Part shown: piece after piece, positions 32,229 to 41,149 of the stretch
How the letters are laid out: every line of letters starts with the position of its first letter
How positions within the stretch are numbered: position 1 is the stretch's first letter
Assembly (NCBI GenBank): GCA_964598765.1
Contig: CAZRCZ010000005.1
Span: forward strand, 62,001 to 126,000
Direction: 5' to 3'
Source of the DNA: CAZRCZ01 sp964598765
GTDB lineage: Bacteria; Sumerlaeota; Sumerlaeia; MVZB01; JAJFLK01
DNA: 64,000 nt
The notes under the pieces: model-generated
What the model was told of the DNA's origin: nothing
The model's database searches: none
The model's input: only the letters and a program-made list of their open reading frames with translations
Made by a program: the position numbers and the translations under genes

Positions 32229-33443
32229 ATGATCATTGGGGTTCCCAAAGAAACTTTTCCCGGCGAACGGCGTGTCGCGTTGATTCCCGCGGTCGTTTCC
32301 GCGCTTGCCAAAGCCGGGCATGAGGTCCTGCTGGAATTGGGGGCCGGAAAAGAGAGCGGCTATTCCGACGCCGCGTATCAGGAAAAGGGAGCCAAAATCG
32401 CGCTGAGCCGGCGCGAAGTTTTTTCCAGTTCCGCCGCGATCCTGCAGGTCCGTTCGCTGGGATCGAATGCGAAAGAGGGCCGCGCCGATTTGGAGCTTCT
32501 TAAATCGGGACAGACCGTCGTCGGACAGCACGACCCTCTCGGCGCGCCGCAGGCGGTCAAGGAATTGGCCTCGCGCGGCGTGATGGCCTTCTCGATGGAA
32601 CTCATGCCGCGCATCACGCGGGCGCAAAGCATGGACGTTCTCTCCTCGATGGCCACCATCGCCGGTTACAAGGCCGTCCTCCTCGCCGCCGAAACGCTAC
32701 CCCGTATGTTCCCGATGCTGATGACCGCCGCCGGAACGATTTCTCCGGCGCGGGTGTTTATCGTCGGGGTCGGCGTGGCGGGTTTGCAGGCGATTGCCAC
32801 GGCGCGCAAATTGGGGGCGGTCGTTCAAGCCTACGACGTGCGCCCCGCCGTCAAGGAGCAAGTTCACAGCGTCGGGGCAAAGTTTGTCGAGATGGAACTC
32901 GAAACCGCCGGGTCGGAAGGCAAGGGGGGATACGCAAAGGAACTCGGCGAGGATTTTTACAAAAAGCAACGCGAGCTGATGACGCGGGTCGTGGCCGAGA
33001 GCGATGTGGTCATTACGACGGCGGCGATCCCCGGAAAAAAATCTCCCGTGCTCGTCACGAAGGAGATGGTCGAAAAAATGCCCGAAGGCGGCGTCATTAT
33101 TGATCTGGCGGCGGAACGGGGCGGAAATTGCGAGTTGACGCAAGCCGACGAAATCGTCCGCGTCCACGGCGTCACGATTCTCGGTCCGACCAACCTCTCC
33201 TCGACGATCCCCTATCACGCGAGCCAAATGTATTCAAAAAACATTTCGACTTTCTTCGCTTATTTGGCGAAGAAGGGTGACTTGCAGATTAGCCCCGAGG
33301 ACGAGATTGTGCGGGAGACGCTCCTGACGCGCGACGGGGAAGTGGTCCACCCGAAAATCCGCGAACTTCTGAGCTTGCCGCCGCTTCAACCTGAATCCAA
33401 ACCTGAAGAAAAGAAGGAAGAACCGGTCAAGACGGCGAGTTAA
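32229..33443 (+). CDS. pntAA: NAD(P) transhydrogenase subunit alpha part 1
   Basis: A 404-residue soluble NAD(H)-binding domain (dI) of the proton-translocating transhydrogenase, which uses proton-motive force to drive NADH plus NADP to NAD plus NADPH. Features: IIGVPKETFPGERRVALIP at the start, GHEVLLELGAGKESGYSD, the Rossmann loop ARVFIVGVGVAGLQAIATAR, and the mobile loop GYAKELGEDFYKKQ. The C-terminus ends in a Lys/Glu-rich tail without membrane helices, so this is the split alpha form. Next are pntAB and pntB. The start is the ATG at 32229, MIIGVPKE. Confidence 0.95.
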   Translation: MIIGVPKETFPGERRVALIPAVVSALAKAGHEVLLELGAGKESGYSDAAYQEKGAKIALSRREVFSSSAAILQVRSLGSNAKEGRADLELLKSGQTVVGQHDPLGAPQAVKELASRGVMAFSMELMPRITRAQSMDVLSSMATIAGYKAVLLAAETLPRMFPMLMTAAGTISPARVFIVGVGVAGLQAIATARKLGAVVQAYDVRPAVKEQVHSVGAKFVEMELETAGSEGKGGYAKELGEDFYKKQRELMTRVVAESDVVITTAAIPGKKSPVLVTKEMVEKMPEGGVIIDLAAERGGNCELTQADEIVRVHGVTILGPTNLSSTIPYHASQMYSKNISTFFAYLAKKGDLQISPEDEIVRETLLTRDGEVVHPKIRELLSLPPLQPESKPEEKKEEPVKTAS

Positions 33444-33455
33444 ATGAACCACATT

Positions 33456-33487
33456 GATTCTTGGTGTCTTTGTGCCTTGGTGGTTAA
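33456..33487. repeat. Single octamer arm (copy G)
   Basis: A right-arm-only copy (TTCTTGGTGTCTTTGTGCCT then TGGTGG) lies in the 56-base gap between pntAA and pntAB. No matching left arm is seen. It lies within an operon, so it cannot be an efficient terminator. Confidence 0.75.
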
Positions 33488-33499
33488 AAAGAGAAAACT

Positions 33500-33793
33500 A
33501 TGAATAATCTTGAAAACGCTCTCTACATCTTAATGCTCTCGACATTCGTCGGATTTGAAGTCATCCGTCGCGTCTCGCCCTTGCTTCACACGCCGCTGAT
33601 GTCGCTGACCAACGCCATTTCGGCCATCGCCGTCGTCGCGGCGATTGAAATCGCCGGAGAACAGGCGACCGTTTTCAGCACGGTGCTGGGAACGCTTGCC
33701 GTCATCGCCGCCACGATCAACATTGTCGGTGGATTTCTCATCACCGACCGGATGCTCAAGATGTTCAAGAAGCCGGAGAAGAAAAAAGAATGA
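33500..33793 (+). CDS. pntAB: NAD(P) transhydrogenase subunit alpha part 2
   Basis: A 97-residue membrane subunit with three helices (ALYILMLSTFVGFEVI, ISAIAVVAAIEIAG, VLGTLAVIAATINIVGGFLI). The segment LMSLTNAISAIAVV contains the conserved Asn/Ser residues of the proton-channel part of PntA. It ends DRMLKMFKKPEKKKE. The gene overlaps pntB by four bases (ATGA). Together with pntAA it equals the fused PntA of E. coli. Confidence 0.95.
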   Translation: MNNLENALYILMLSTFVGFEVIRRVSPLLHTPLMSLTNAISAIAVVAAIEIAGEQATVFSTVLGTLAVIAATINIVGGFLITDRMLKMFKKPEKKKE

Positions 33794-35238
33794 TGTCCCT
33801 TCTTGCCGATCTCGCGGTTCTGCCGGTCGTGCCGAGGGAAGCCGACGGCGATCCGGCCATCAGGCGCATATTGTTGGACGGCGCGTATCTCTGCGCGGCG
33901 GCGCTGTTCATCCTCGCGCTCAAGTGGCTGAGTCATCCGCAGACCGCGCGCCGCGGCGTGTTGGCCGGCGAAATCGGCATGTTCTTGGCGATTGTCGGAA
34001 CTCTTCTCAAGCACGACATCGTTTCGTATCAATGGATTTTTATCGGATTTTTCATCGGTTCCGCCATCGGCGTTCCGATGGCCGTCTTCATGCCGATGAC
34101 CGCCGTTCCCCAGCGGACCGCGCTCTCGCACGCCTTCGGCGCGCTCGCGGCGGCGTTGGTCGGAACCGCGCATTACTATTTGAATCAAGCCCAGCTTCAA
34201 ACCGTCGAAATGACGGGATTGGTCGTTGAGATTCTGCTCGGCGGCCTGACCTTCACGGGTAGCTTGATGGCGTTCGGAAAATTGCAGGAGCTTCTTCCCT
34301 CCCGTCCGCTCACCTATAAGAATCAAAACATCTATAATCTTGCGCTCTTGGCTTTAACGGCGATCGTCGGGGTGGTCCTCATCTGCAAGCCCGGATGGAA
34401 TTGGCTCTTTCCGCCGTTTCTGGTATTGGCGGCGACGTTCGGCGTTCTGTTAATTATGCCCATCGGCGGAGCCGACATGCCGACGGTCATCTCGCTTCTC
34501 AATTCCTACGCCGGCCTTTCGGCCTCAATGATGGGATTTGTCTTGAACAACAAGCTTCTTATCATCGCCGGTGCGCTCGACGGTTCGTCCGGTTTTATCC
34601 TTTCGATTATCATGTGCAAAGCGATGAACCGATCCTTCGCCAATGTCCTCTTCGGCGCGTTCGGAACGGCGGCGGAGACGATCAAGGCCGACGACATTTA
34701 CGGCGGCAAGGTGAAATCGGCCAGCGCGGAGGACATTGCGATGATTCTCTCCGGCGCGCGGAAGGTCGTCGTTGCGCCCGGATACGGAATGGCCGTCGCT
34801 CAGGCTCAACACGCGGTCCGTGATTTGGCCAAGATGCTTGAAGAGCGAGGCGCCGAGGTCGAATTTGCAATCCATCCCGTCGCGGGGCGAATGCCCGGCC
34901 ACATGAACGTTCTTTTGGCCGAAGCCGACGTTCCCTATGACAAACTGAAGGAGATGGACGAGATCAATCCGACGTTTCCGCAAACCGACGTCGCCATCGT
35001 CATCGGCGCGAACGACACGGTCAATCCGCTGGCGCGCACCGATCCGAAGTGTCCCATTGCCGGAATGCCGATTCTGGAAGTGGACAAGGCCAAGACGGTC
35101 GTCGTGGTTAAGCGCAGTTTGAGTCCCGGCTTCGCGGGGATTCCCAATCCCCTCTTCGCGTTTCCCAACACGCTCATGTATTTCGCCGACGGCAAGCAGG
35201 CGGTGATGGATCTCATCAAGGCGCTGAAAGAGACGTGA
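33790..35238 (+). CDS. pntB: NAD(P) transhydrogenase subunit beta
   Basis: A 482-residue subunit with about nine membrane helices in the first half, including the proton-channel segments QWIFIGFFIGSAIGVPMAV and LSHAFGALAAALVG. The NADP(H)-binding dIII domain follows, with VVVAPGYGMAVAQAQHAV, VEFAIHPVAGRMPGHMNVLL, VAIVIGANDTVNPLAR and VVVKRSLSPGFAGIPNPLF. All usual dIII motifs are intact. It is the last pnt gene; a secreted hydrolase gene starts 20 bases downstream. Confidence 0.96.
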   Translation: MMSLLADLAVLPVVPREADGDPAIRRILLDGAYLCAAALFILALKWLSHPQTARRGVLAGEIGMFLAIVGTLLKHDIVSYQWIFIGFFIGSAIGVPMAVFMPMTAVPQRTALSHAFGALAAALVGTAHYYLNQAQLQTVEMTGLVVEILLGGLTFTGSLMAFGKLQELLPSRPLTYKNQNIYNLALLALTAIVGVVLICKPGWNWLFPPFLVLAATFGVLLIMPIGGADMPTVISLLNSYAGLSASMMGFVLNNKLLIIAGALDGSSGFILSIIMCKAMNRSFANVLFGAFGTAAETIKADDIYGGKVKSASAEDIAMILSGARKVVVAPGYGMAVAQAQHAVRDLAKMLEERGAEVEFAIHPVAGRMPGHMNVLLAEADVPYDKLKEMDEINPTFPQTDVAIVIGANDTVNPLARTDPKCPIAGMPILEVDKAKTVVVVKRSLSPGFAGIPNPLFAFPNTLMYFADGKQAVMDLIKALKET

Positions 35239-35257
35239 GATTTGCCGAGCGGGAAGA

Positions 35258-36196
35258 ATGAAGCGGCTTAGTTTCATCACGGAGGCACGGAGGGGTGGAG
35301 CGAATCACCGGCGCAAATCCCCATGTCTCTGTGCCTCTGCTGTTCTTATTCAATTTGCTTCCGTGGTTTGGATTTCCTTTGTTTCTCCAGTCGGATTTTC
35401 CGCGCCGGCTGAAGAGTCGGCGGAGGAAGTCCCAGAGTCCCAAAGCGTCAGACCCCAAGAAGTCACGTTTCCCAGCGGCGATTTAATGCTTCATGGCTAC
35501 CTCTACATGCCGCAGGGCCAAGGTCCTTTTCCTTCCGTCATCTGGAACCACGGAAGCGGAACCAAGGTGCGTCGGCAGGATAAATTGGGCAATTTCTACA
35601 CGTCGAATGGTTTCATTTTCTTCATGCCGCACCGGCATGGACACGGGCGTTCGCCCGGAAAGCCGATCCTAGAGTTGCAAGACGAACTCAAGGAGCAACA
35701 TTTGGGCCGTGATGAATTCCAGCGGGGAATCATCGGACTCCATGAACTTTATCTCAAGGACACGCTTGCCGCCGCCGATTGGCTTCGCAAACAACCCGAC
35801 GTTGATCCCATGCGGCTGATCATGTCGGGCGTTTCTTACGGAGGGATTCAGACTGTTCTCGCCGCCGAGGCTGATGCGGGAATGAAGGCTTACGTTCCGT
35901 TCGCTCCCGGGGCGATGTCATGGAAGAGCGGCTCCGTTCTGCACGAGCGCTTGCTCCGGGCGGTGAAGAACGCCAAGGCTCCGATGTTTCTTCTACAGGC
36001 GCAAAATGATTACAGTTTGGGACCAAGCGAACTGTTGGGCGCCGAGTTGAACCGCAAGGGCGTTCCCAACCGCGCCAAAGTATATCTCCCCTTCGGCCAG
36101 ACGAACGAGGAAGGGCACGCCGCGTTCGCAACGCGGGGAATGAACCTTTGGGGGGACGACGCGATGAAATTTATCGGCGATGTCCTTAAACCCTAA
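35258..36196 (+). CDS. Secreted alpha/beta hydrolase (dienelactone hydrolase-like)
   Basis: A 312-residue exported alpha/beta-hydrolase. The N-terminus has a long basic region and a hydrophobic core (CLCASAVLIQFASVVWISFV) with likely cleavage near GFSA-PAEE. The hydrolase domain has VIWNHGSGTKV (oxyanion region), FFMPHRHGHGRSPG, the nucleophile elbow SGVSYGGIQ, an acid in LQAQNDYSLGP, and a His in EGHAAFATRG. This matches dienelactone hydrolase-like or prolyl-oligopeptidase-like secreted hydrolases. The n-region and part of the core are encoded by octamer element H. The start at 35258 may not be exact, since the n-region is unusually long. Substrate unknown. Confidence 0.82.
   Translation: MKRLSFITEARRGGANHRRKSPCLCASAVLIQFASVVWISFVSPVGFSAPAEESAEEVPESQSVRPQEVTFPSGDLMLHGYLYMPQGQGPFPSVIWNHGSGTKVRRQDKLGNFYTSNGFIFFMPHRHGHGRSPGKPILELQDELKEQHLGRDEFQRGIIGLHELYLKDTLAAADWLRKQPDVDPMRLIMSGVSYGGIQTVLAAEADAGMKAYVPFAPGAMSWKSGSVLHERLLRAVKNAKAPMFLLQAQNDYSLGPSELLGAELNRKGVPNRAKVYLPFGQTNEEGHAAFATRGMNLWGDDAMKFIGDVLKP
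35274..35342. repeat. Octamer inverted-arm element (copy H)
   Basis: Left arm ATCACGGAGGCACGGAGGG (about 35276-35294) and right arm CATGTCTCTGTGCCTCTGC (about 35322-35340). It lies inside the first 28 codons of the following hydrolase gene and encodes its n-region and the start of the hydrophobic core (PCLCASAV). Confidence 0.75.
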
Positions 36197-36210
36197 GAAA
36201 GAATTCCATT

Positions 36211-36591
36211 TTACTCCGCCCGCCGCAGAGTGATGGCGTAATCGGCCGTGTTAAAAACCAACTGGTTCTTTGAAATGACGACAATCGCGTAATCGGTCGG
36301 CTTGTAGTCGAAAATCTTGGACTCCATCGTGACGTGGACCTTGTAGTCCTCGACAAATTCATAGTGACCGCCGACCTCCCGCGCGCCCGACATCATTTGA
36401 AAATCGCGGTTGCCCGTCAGCGTGTAGGTTCCGTTTTTTCTGATTTCAACCTTGAGATCTAGCCCGTTGGCCTCGCCGCCGTTGCCTTGAACGATCACGC
36501 GCCATTGTCCGGCCAGCGGAACCTTCGGTTCGGCATGGCAGGCGACGGCAAGAGCGCATGCGAACGCGGGAAGAACGAATCGGAATTTCAT
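36211..36591 (-). CDS. Small secreted protein of unknown function
   Basis: A 126-residue exported protein. Signal peptide MKFRFVLPAFACALAVACHA, cleavage about HA-EP. The mature part is a small beta-rich domain (GQWRVIVQGNGGEANGLDLK; VEIRKNGTYTLTGN; GGHYEFVEDYKVHVTM; QLVFNTADYAITLRR), lipocalin-like in pattern (G-x-W start). I cannot name the family. Its ATG overlaps the stop of the upstream alpha/beta hydrolase gene (ATGA), so it is the last gene of that minus-strand run. Confidence 0.75.
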   Translation of the reverse strand: MKFRFVLPAFACALAVACHAEPKVPLAGQWRVIVQGNGGEANGLDLKVEIRKNGTYTLTGNRDFQMMSGAREVGGHYEFVEDYKVHVTMESKIFDYKPTDYAIVVISKNQLVFNTADYAITLRRAE

Positions 36592-37361
36592 TTCTTTTTG
36601 GAGTTCTTGTTGATGAAATCTTCAATGGAGGTTTTGAATTCGGGCTTACCGAGGCAGGTGACGTGGTTGGCTTCCGCCACGATCGTGACCGGAATATCGG
36701 GCCGCAATTCGCGCAACGGCTCGACGTTTTCCTTGCGAATCGGATCGTTTCCGCCGATGAGCACCATCGTCGGCGTCTTAATGGATTTCACTTCTTCGGG
36801 CGTCATGGCCAATTGAACCCAGCTTCGACGGCAGGCGATCAGCGCCTTGTTTGTTTCCCTCTTAAAATCGTCGTCATATCGCTCCGCCAGCCGAGGATGC
36901 GGTTGCAACCATCCCCATCCGCCGACAATGGCCGAGATCACACGCTCGGGATGCGTGGAGAGAAGCTTCATTGTAATCATGCCTCCCATTGAATAACCGA
37001 CGACGTGCGCTCTCTCGATCTTTAGGTGATCGAGCAACCCAACGGCGTCTTCGACCATCTTGATCCCGTACTCCTCGGGTTGCTCCGGCTTGTCGCTCAG
37101 GCCGTGGCCGCGATTGTCCAAGGCGATGACCTTGTAATTCTTGGAGAGGAGATCAATTACGCCCGGCAGAGACCAATTCATCTGCGCGTTGGCGGTGTAG
37201 CCATGGATTAGAATAATCGGTTCGCCGTCTCCCTGAACCATGTAATGAATTTTCACGCCGTTGGAATCGAAAAAACCGTCTTCGGCGCGGACGGCGGATA
37301 CAAGGGCGAGCGTGAGAGTCAATAGAGCGAGAGTTGAAAGGCTTCCTCGTTTCCCACCCAT
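36588..37361 (-). CDS. Secreted alpha/beta hydrolase
   Basis: A 257-residue exported alpha/beta-hydrolase. Signal peptide MGGKRGSLSTLALLTLTLAL then VSAVRA-ED. The domain has IILIHGYTANAQMNW (oxyanion HG), VIALDNRGHGLSDKP, nucleophile elbow VVGYSMGGMITMKLL, the acid in VLIGGNDPI, and His in VAEANHVTCLGKPEF. It resembles haloperoxidase/esterase-type hydrolases. The start at 37361 is the Met of the signal peptide; a longer frame to 37436 would overlap the copper monooxygenase gene and add charged residues. It overlaps the small secreted protein gene by four bases. Confidence 0.87.
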   Translation of the reverse strand: MGGKRGSLSTLALLTLTLALVSAVRAEDGFFDSNGVKIHYMVQGDGEPIILIHGYTANAQMNWSLPGVIDLLSKNYKVIALDNRGHGLSDKPEQPEEYGIKMVEDAVGLLDHLKIERAHVVGYSMGGMITMKLLSTHPERVISAIVGGWGWLQPHPRLAERYDDDFKRETNKALIACRRSWVQLAMTPEEVKSIKTPTMVLIGGNDPIRKENVEPLRELRPDIPVTIVAEANHVTCLGKPEFKTSIEDFINKNSKKK

Positions 37362-37413
37362 GATCGGATCCGTCCTTCCCCTGCGGTCTCCGCGGCTCAG
37401 CGCGAAATTTTCT

Positions 37414-38700
37414 TTAATTCGCCGCGATCGCTTCACGGTCGCGCGTGTAGAAATAAACCCCGACGCACATCTCGTCCGTCGTTTCCTCGCCGAACGTCAC
37501 GTCCTTGGGAGGCTTGACCGGTTGGGCCGGATTCTCGGCGGAATTGTCGAAGACCGTGCGAATCATTACCTTGGAGCCGGTGGGAAGATGAAGCGGCTCG
37601 ACAAGCGAGTATTCGGTCTGCCAGTTGAAATCCCAATGGGGAACCGCCACCAGATCCACGCGCTTTCCGTCGGGAAGCTCCGCCCACATCTCGGCGGACT
37701 TGCCGAGCAGGTGCATGTGCGGCGCAATGGAATAAATCGTGATATCCTCATGGATCGGATGCGAAGCCTCGACGACGTGATTCGCGTCGCCTGCGGGTAT
37801 GTTCAGCCGGAAATTGATGGCAATTCCATCCCGGAGCGCCTTGTGAATCGGCTCCTTGGCGAAATGAAGCCCGACCCGCGTTTGGTCGCTTGCGGGTTTC
37901 CCGTTTCGATGATAGTGAACCTGCATGACAATCTTGCCGCCCGCCGGAATTTGATAGCCCGTTCCCTTCGGATAAACCTTGGGGCATAGTCCCGGTCCCC
38001 ATCCCGCCAACTGGGAAGCCTGAAATCCCGGTCCGCCGAAACATTCATACCCGGGCTTGGAATCCTTGGCGTCGCGTTGACTTCCGACGGTTCCCTTGCG
38101 GTCCACGTAAAGAACGATGTGGTGGTCAATCTGACGGTTGCCGGGGAGAATCTCCACCTCGTTGACCCAGCGGTCCTCGGTCAAGCCGGGATCGAGAACG
38201 AAACAGCGGTAGTCGTCGCGTCCTTCACCCGCGACTTGATAGGCTTGGTCCATTCCGACGACCTTATCCGGCTCGCCAAGTGTCCAACCTTCATTGAATT
38301 TGATCGGCGCGGGCAGGTCTTTTTCTTCACCCTTTGGCGCGCCACTTTCGACCCACGAGGAAAGCAAGGCGATTTCGCGGTCATCCAAACTGCGGTCATT
38401 GGAGTAGGCGCGGACTCCTCCGGCGGCGGGCCAAGGGGGCATGACGTGCTTGGCGACTTGCTCCCGAATGGATTTGACCCACGGGCGCGCGTCCTCATAA
38501 CTCAGCAAAGACATCGGGGCGATTTGTCCGGGCCGGTGACATTCCTGACAATGTTTTTGAAGGATCGGCACAACGTCCTTGCAGAACGTCGGCGCGGTTT
38601 TGACCGCCGAATCCGACTCTAACGCGGGCGACAAACGCGCCGTCCCCGAGACAACCGCGAACGCCAAAAGTCCCGCGCGATAACTCTGAAGAAAAATCAT
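37414..38700 (-). CDS. Cytochrome c / copper type II monooxygenase-like fusion
   Basis: A 428-residue exported protein. After a signal peptide (to about ALES) there is a short cytochrome c domain with heme motif HCQECH and distal-side text PPWPAAGG. The rest resembles the two-domain copper type II ascorbate-dependent (PHM/DBH) monooxygenases. There is DHHIVLYVDRKG for the first copper, HYHRNGK and APHMHLLGKSAEMWAEL for the second, and a Met near the end (DEMCVGVYFY). All candidate copper His residues are present. Similar fusions occur in planctomycete- and acidobacterium-like genomes. It probably acts in the periplasm with the heme as electron donor; substrate unknown. It lies 22 bases after the propeller gene. 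Confidence 0.8.
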   Translation of the reverse strand: MIFLQSYRAGLLAFAVVSGTARLSPALESDSAVKTAPTFCKDVVPILQKHCQECHRPGQIAPMSLLSYEDARPWVKSIREQVAKHVMPPWPAAGGVRAYSNDRSLDDREIALLSSWVESGAPKGEEKDLPAPIKFNEGWTLGEPDKVVGMDQAYQVAGEGRDDYRCFVLDPGLTEDRWVNEVEILPGNRQIDHHIVLYVDRKGTVGSQRDAKDSKPGYECFGGPGFQASQLAGWGPGLCPKVYPKGTGYQIPAGGKIVMQVHYHRNGKPASDQTRVGLHFAKEPIHKALRDGIAINFRLNIPAGDANHVVEASHPIHEDITIYSIAPHMHLLGKSAEMWAELPDGKRVDLVAVPHWDFNWQTEYSLVEPLHLPTGSKVMIRTVFDNSAENPAQPVKPPKDVTFGEETTDEMCVGVYFYTRDREAIAAN

Positions 38701-38722
38701 GATGTCCCCTCCGTTGGCCCGC

Positions 38723-41149
38723 TCACTTCGAGGTTTTGAATACAGCCTTGCGAACGCTGGAGTTTCCCTTGCGGTCGGTGGCGATAATCGTCAGGACATG
38801 CTCGCCGTTTTTGAGCGGCTGGGTTGTCCAGTCCACCTGTTCTTCCCGCTCATCGTAAAGACCATCCACGGGGAAAATAGGATTGGGGTCTCCCCCGTCT
38901 AAATCAGCCGTGATGGAGGAAATGAGCGAAAGGTCGTCCACGACCTTCATCGTGACGCGCGCCTTGTCGCCGGAGGATTTGACTTTAAGGTCTTCGATCC
39001 GGGGCGGGGTATTGTCAATGACGACCTCGTCGGAGATCAATTCCGCCTCCAATCCCATCCCGGCGGGATTATCGGAGGCGTCGCCGGCGACGACCTTAAA
39101 CCGGTAGCGTCCGTCGCCGACGCCGTTGATCCCCAACGGAAGCCGGTTCGTCTTCAGCTTTTCTTCGATCAATTTCCACTCCGTTTCATCGGCGGCCTTG
39201 TAATAAACGCTAAAAATGAGCGAATCGCCGTTGGGGTCTTCCGCCAGCCAGCTTACGTTGAGGCTCTTGGGATTGGAGTCCGGTTTGCGTCCTCCGGCTT
39301 GGGGTTGGCTAGCTCCCAACAGGGAAGGAGGGGGCGAAGACGATCCCCCGCTCGAAGCGGTGATTGCCTTGCCCAAGGCGCCGCTTCCTCCCGATTCTCC
39401 CGATCCTTGCGGTTGCGCTTCGGGGATCATGGACACAATCGAGGGGCGTTGCGGGGCGCCGTCATTGATTGATATTTTCTTGATCCTAGGCGGTCGGTTC
39501 GGCTCCTGATAATAGGCTTCGACATAATCCGTCTTCAGGACTGGCTCCATCTCTTTGCCCGATTCAAGAGTCAGGCGATATTGAAGATACCGCGCGGGCT
39601 TGCCGCCGATGGCGATTCCCTCCCCCAGTTTGATCTTCTCGTCCTTGCTCCAACCCTCCCAATCGCCATGTTCGGGATCGTCATTGTTTCCCTTTCTGAA
39701 AGCGACGAGGACCTTTTGACCGTTGGTTTGCTCCCCCGACCAATAGAGACGCCCCCATTGGACGGGCGAAGTCGCTCCGATCACGCGGGAACGAAAGACT
39801 GCTTTCTTGGCCGATTCTTCCTTCATTTGAAAGACGACGCCGTTCCGTGCCCCGGCCAACAACCAGCCGGTTTCATGCGGGACGATTTTCACAATGAAGT
39901 CTTCTTTGGTGTCGGCGACCAGCGCGAAGGCGTCCTTGGGCAACAATTCAAAGATACGTCCCTTGCCTCCGGCGGCAACGAGCAAATTCCCTTCCTTGGT
40001 CGAGGCGATGGAATGGATCGGGCGTTCGGGGGAATTCCAGAGAGTCCGGGCGAACCCATCGCGCGTCAATAAAATCACCGCGCTCGAAGGTCCGGAGGGG
40101 GGCATCTTGCCCGAGGCTGAAAAGATGTCTCCCATGAGCTTTAATTCGGGGCTAGGGCCGCTGGCGGGTTGGCCTCCCGAAGCGTTTCCGCCCGACGGCG
40201 GCGCTTCTTCTCCGGCCCCTCCCGGTATGGACGCGCCGCCCGACATTCGCATCGTCATGGCAAGGGCCTGCGGGGTAGGGGATCGCTCGGTGTTCACCGC
40301 CAACGCCAGACCATCGGCCGTGGGAAGAATGGCGCGAATTTCATCGCTGTCCGCGTTGTAAACCACGGTTGATTTCTTGTCGGAGGGATTGAAACGATAA
40401 AGCCAACCGGGATTTTGCCCTGCGATGTAGATGACTCCATGCTCCTTTTCTTCCCCCTTGGGATTCATTGCTCCGTCTTTGTCAATCCAGAGCGCGAGAA
40501 TGTTGTGGGAATGAAAGTCATGCGCGACTTCAACGTGGACGCCGTTCTTCTCCCGCGTGATTTTGAAAAGTTTGCCCTTGTCCCCCGTCGCCGCCCAGAT
40601 GTTCCCCTTGGCGTCTTCCTTCAAGTCCCATACGAACTTGGCGTCAAGCCGCGTGAACGTCGTCAATTCGTCCTTGTCGCTGAGGCGATACAGTCGTCCG
40701 GTCGGTGCGGCGGCGATCAGCGTCGAGCCATCTCCCAGCGTCGTCATGGCCGTCAATTCCGGCTCCGGCAAATCGGCCAGAATTTTCGCTTCTCCTTTGG
40801 AATTGAGACGCACCAACTTTCCGTGGTGGCCGGTCGCGCAGAGATACCCCTTTTTATCCCCCTGAGAAAGAACGCTCCACACAATTTCTGTTTTCGTGTC
40901 GCCGATGACGCTCCGCTCGTAGGTGGGATAAAGAAATCCGTCGGAGGAAAGCGCGACACTCTCGAATTCCCCTTGTTGAAGCGTCTCGAAGTTATCGTCG
41001 CGCGCCACTTCGGTCGTGGCCGAACGCGCCGGAAGGCCGAGCGCGATCCAACCTGTCGCCGACAGGAAAAACAGAACGTCTTTGAGTCGTCGAATGAGTT
41101 TCAAATCGTGTCTCCCTTCAAATCCATTCACTCCGACGCCGCGCATCAC
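38723..41149 (-). CDS. Secreted beta-propeller protein with Ig-like C-terminus
   Basis: An 808-residue exported protein. The start region MMRGVGVNGFEGRHDLK is long for a signal n-region; the core is VLFFLSATGWIALGLPARSA. Residues 45-480 hold repeated four-stranded blades (KKGYLCATGHHGKLVRLN; STLIAAAPTGRLYRLSD; GNIWAATGDKGKLFKIT; NLLVAAGGKGRIFELL; GWLLAGARNGVVFQM), a beta propeller of the two-component-regulator-propeller/WD-like type. It is interrupted by a Gly/Pro/Ser linker (GGASIPGGAGEEAPPSGG). The last 250 residues have fibronectin/Ig-like strands (LNVSWLAEDPNGDSLIFSVY; VVIDNTPPRIEDLKV; GEHVLTIIATDRKGN). Its ATG overlaps the stop of the S55 protease gene (ATGA), implying coupled translation. 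Confidence 0.8.
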   Translation of the reverse strand: MMRGVGVNGFEGRHDLKLIRRLKDVLFFLSATGWIALGLPARSATTEVARDDNFETLQQGEFESVALSSDGFLYPTYERSVIGDTKTEIVWSVLSQGDKKGYLCATGHHGKLVRLNSKGEAKILADLPEPELTAMTTLGDGSTLIAAAPTGRLYRLSDKDELTTFTRLDAKFVWDLKEDAKGNIWAATGDKGKLFKITREKNGVHVEVAHDFHSHNILALWIDKDGAMNPKGEEKEHGVIYIAGQNPGWLYRFNPSDKKSTVVYNADSDEIRAILPTADGLALAVNTERSPTPQALAMTMRMSGGASIPGGAGEEAPPSGGNASGGQPASGPSPELKLMGDIFSASGKMPPSGPSSAVILLTRDGFARTLWNSPERPIHSIASTKEGNLLVAAGGKGRIFELLPKDAFALVADTKEDFIVKIVPHETGWLLAGARNGVVFQMKEESAKKAVFRSRVIGATSPVQWGRLYWSGEQTNGQKVLVAFRKGNNDDPEHGDWEGWSKDEKIKLGEGIAIGGKPARYLQYRLTLESGKEMEPVLKTDYVEAYYQEPNRPPRIKKISINDGAPQRPSIVSMIPEAQPQGSGESGGSGALGKAITASSGGSSSPPPSLLGASQPQAGGRKPDSNPKSLNVSWLAEDPNGDSLIFSVYYKAADETEWKLIEEKLKTNRLPLGINGVGDGRYRFKVVAGDASDNPAGMGLEAELISDEVVIDNTPPRIEDLKVKSSGDKARVTMKVVDDLSLISSITADLDGGDPNPIFPVDGLYDEREEQVDWTTQPLKNGEHVLTIIATDRKGNSSVRKAVFKTSK

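Noticed and set aside
33456..33487. Repeat arm considered as a terminator between pntAA and pntAB
   Set aside because: It has no partner arm or U-run, and all three pnt subunits are needed together.
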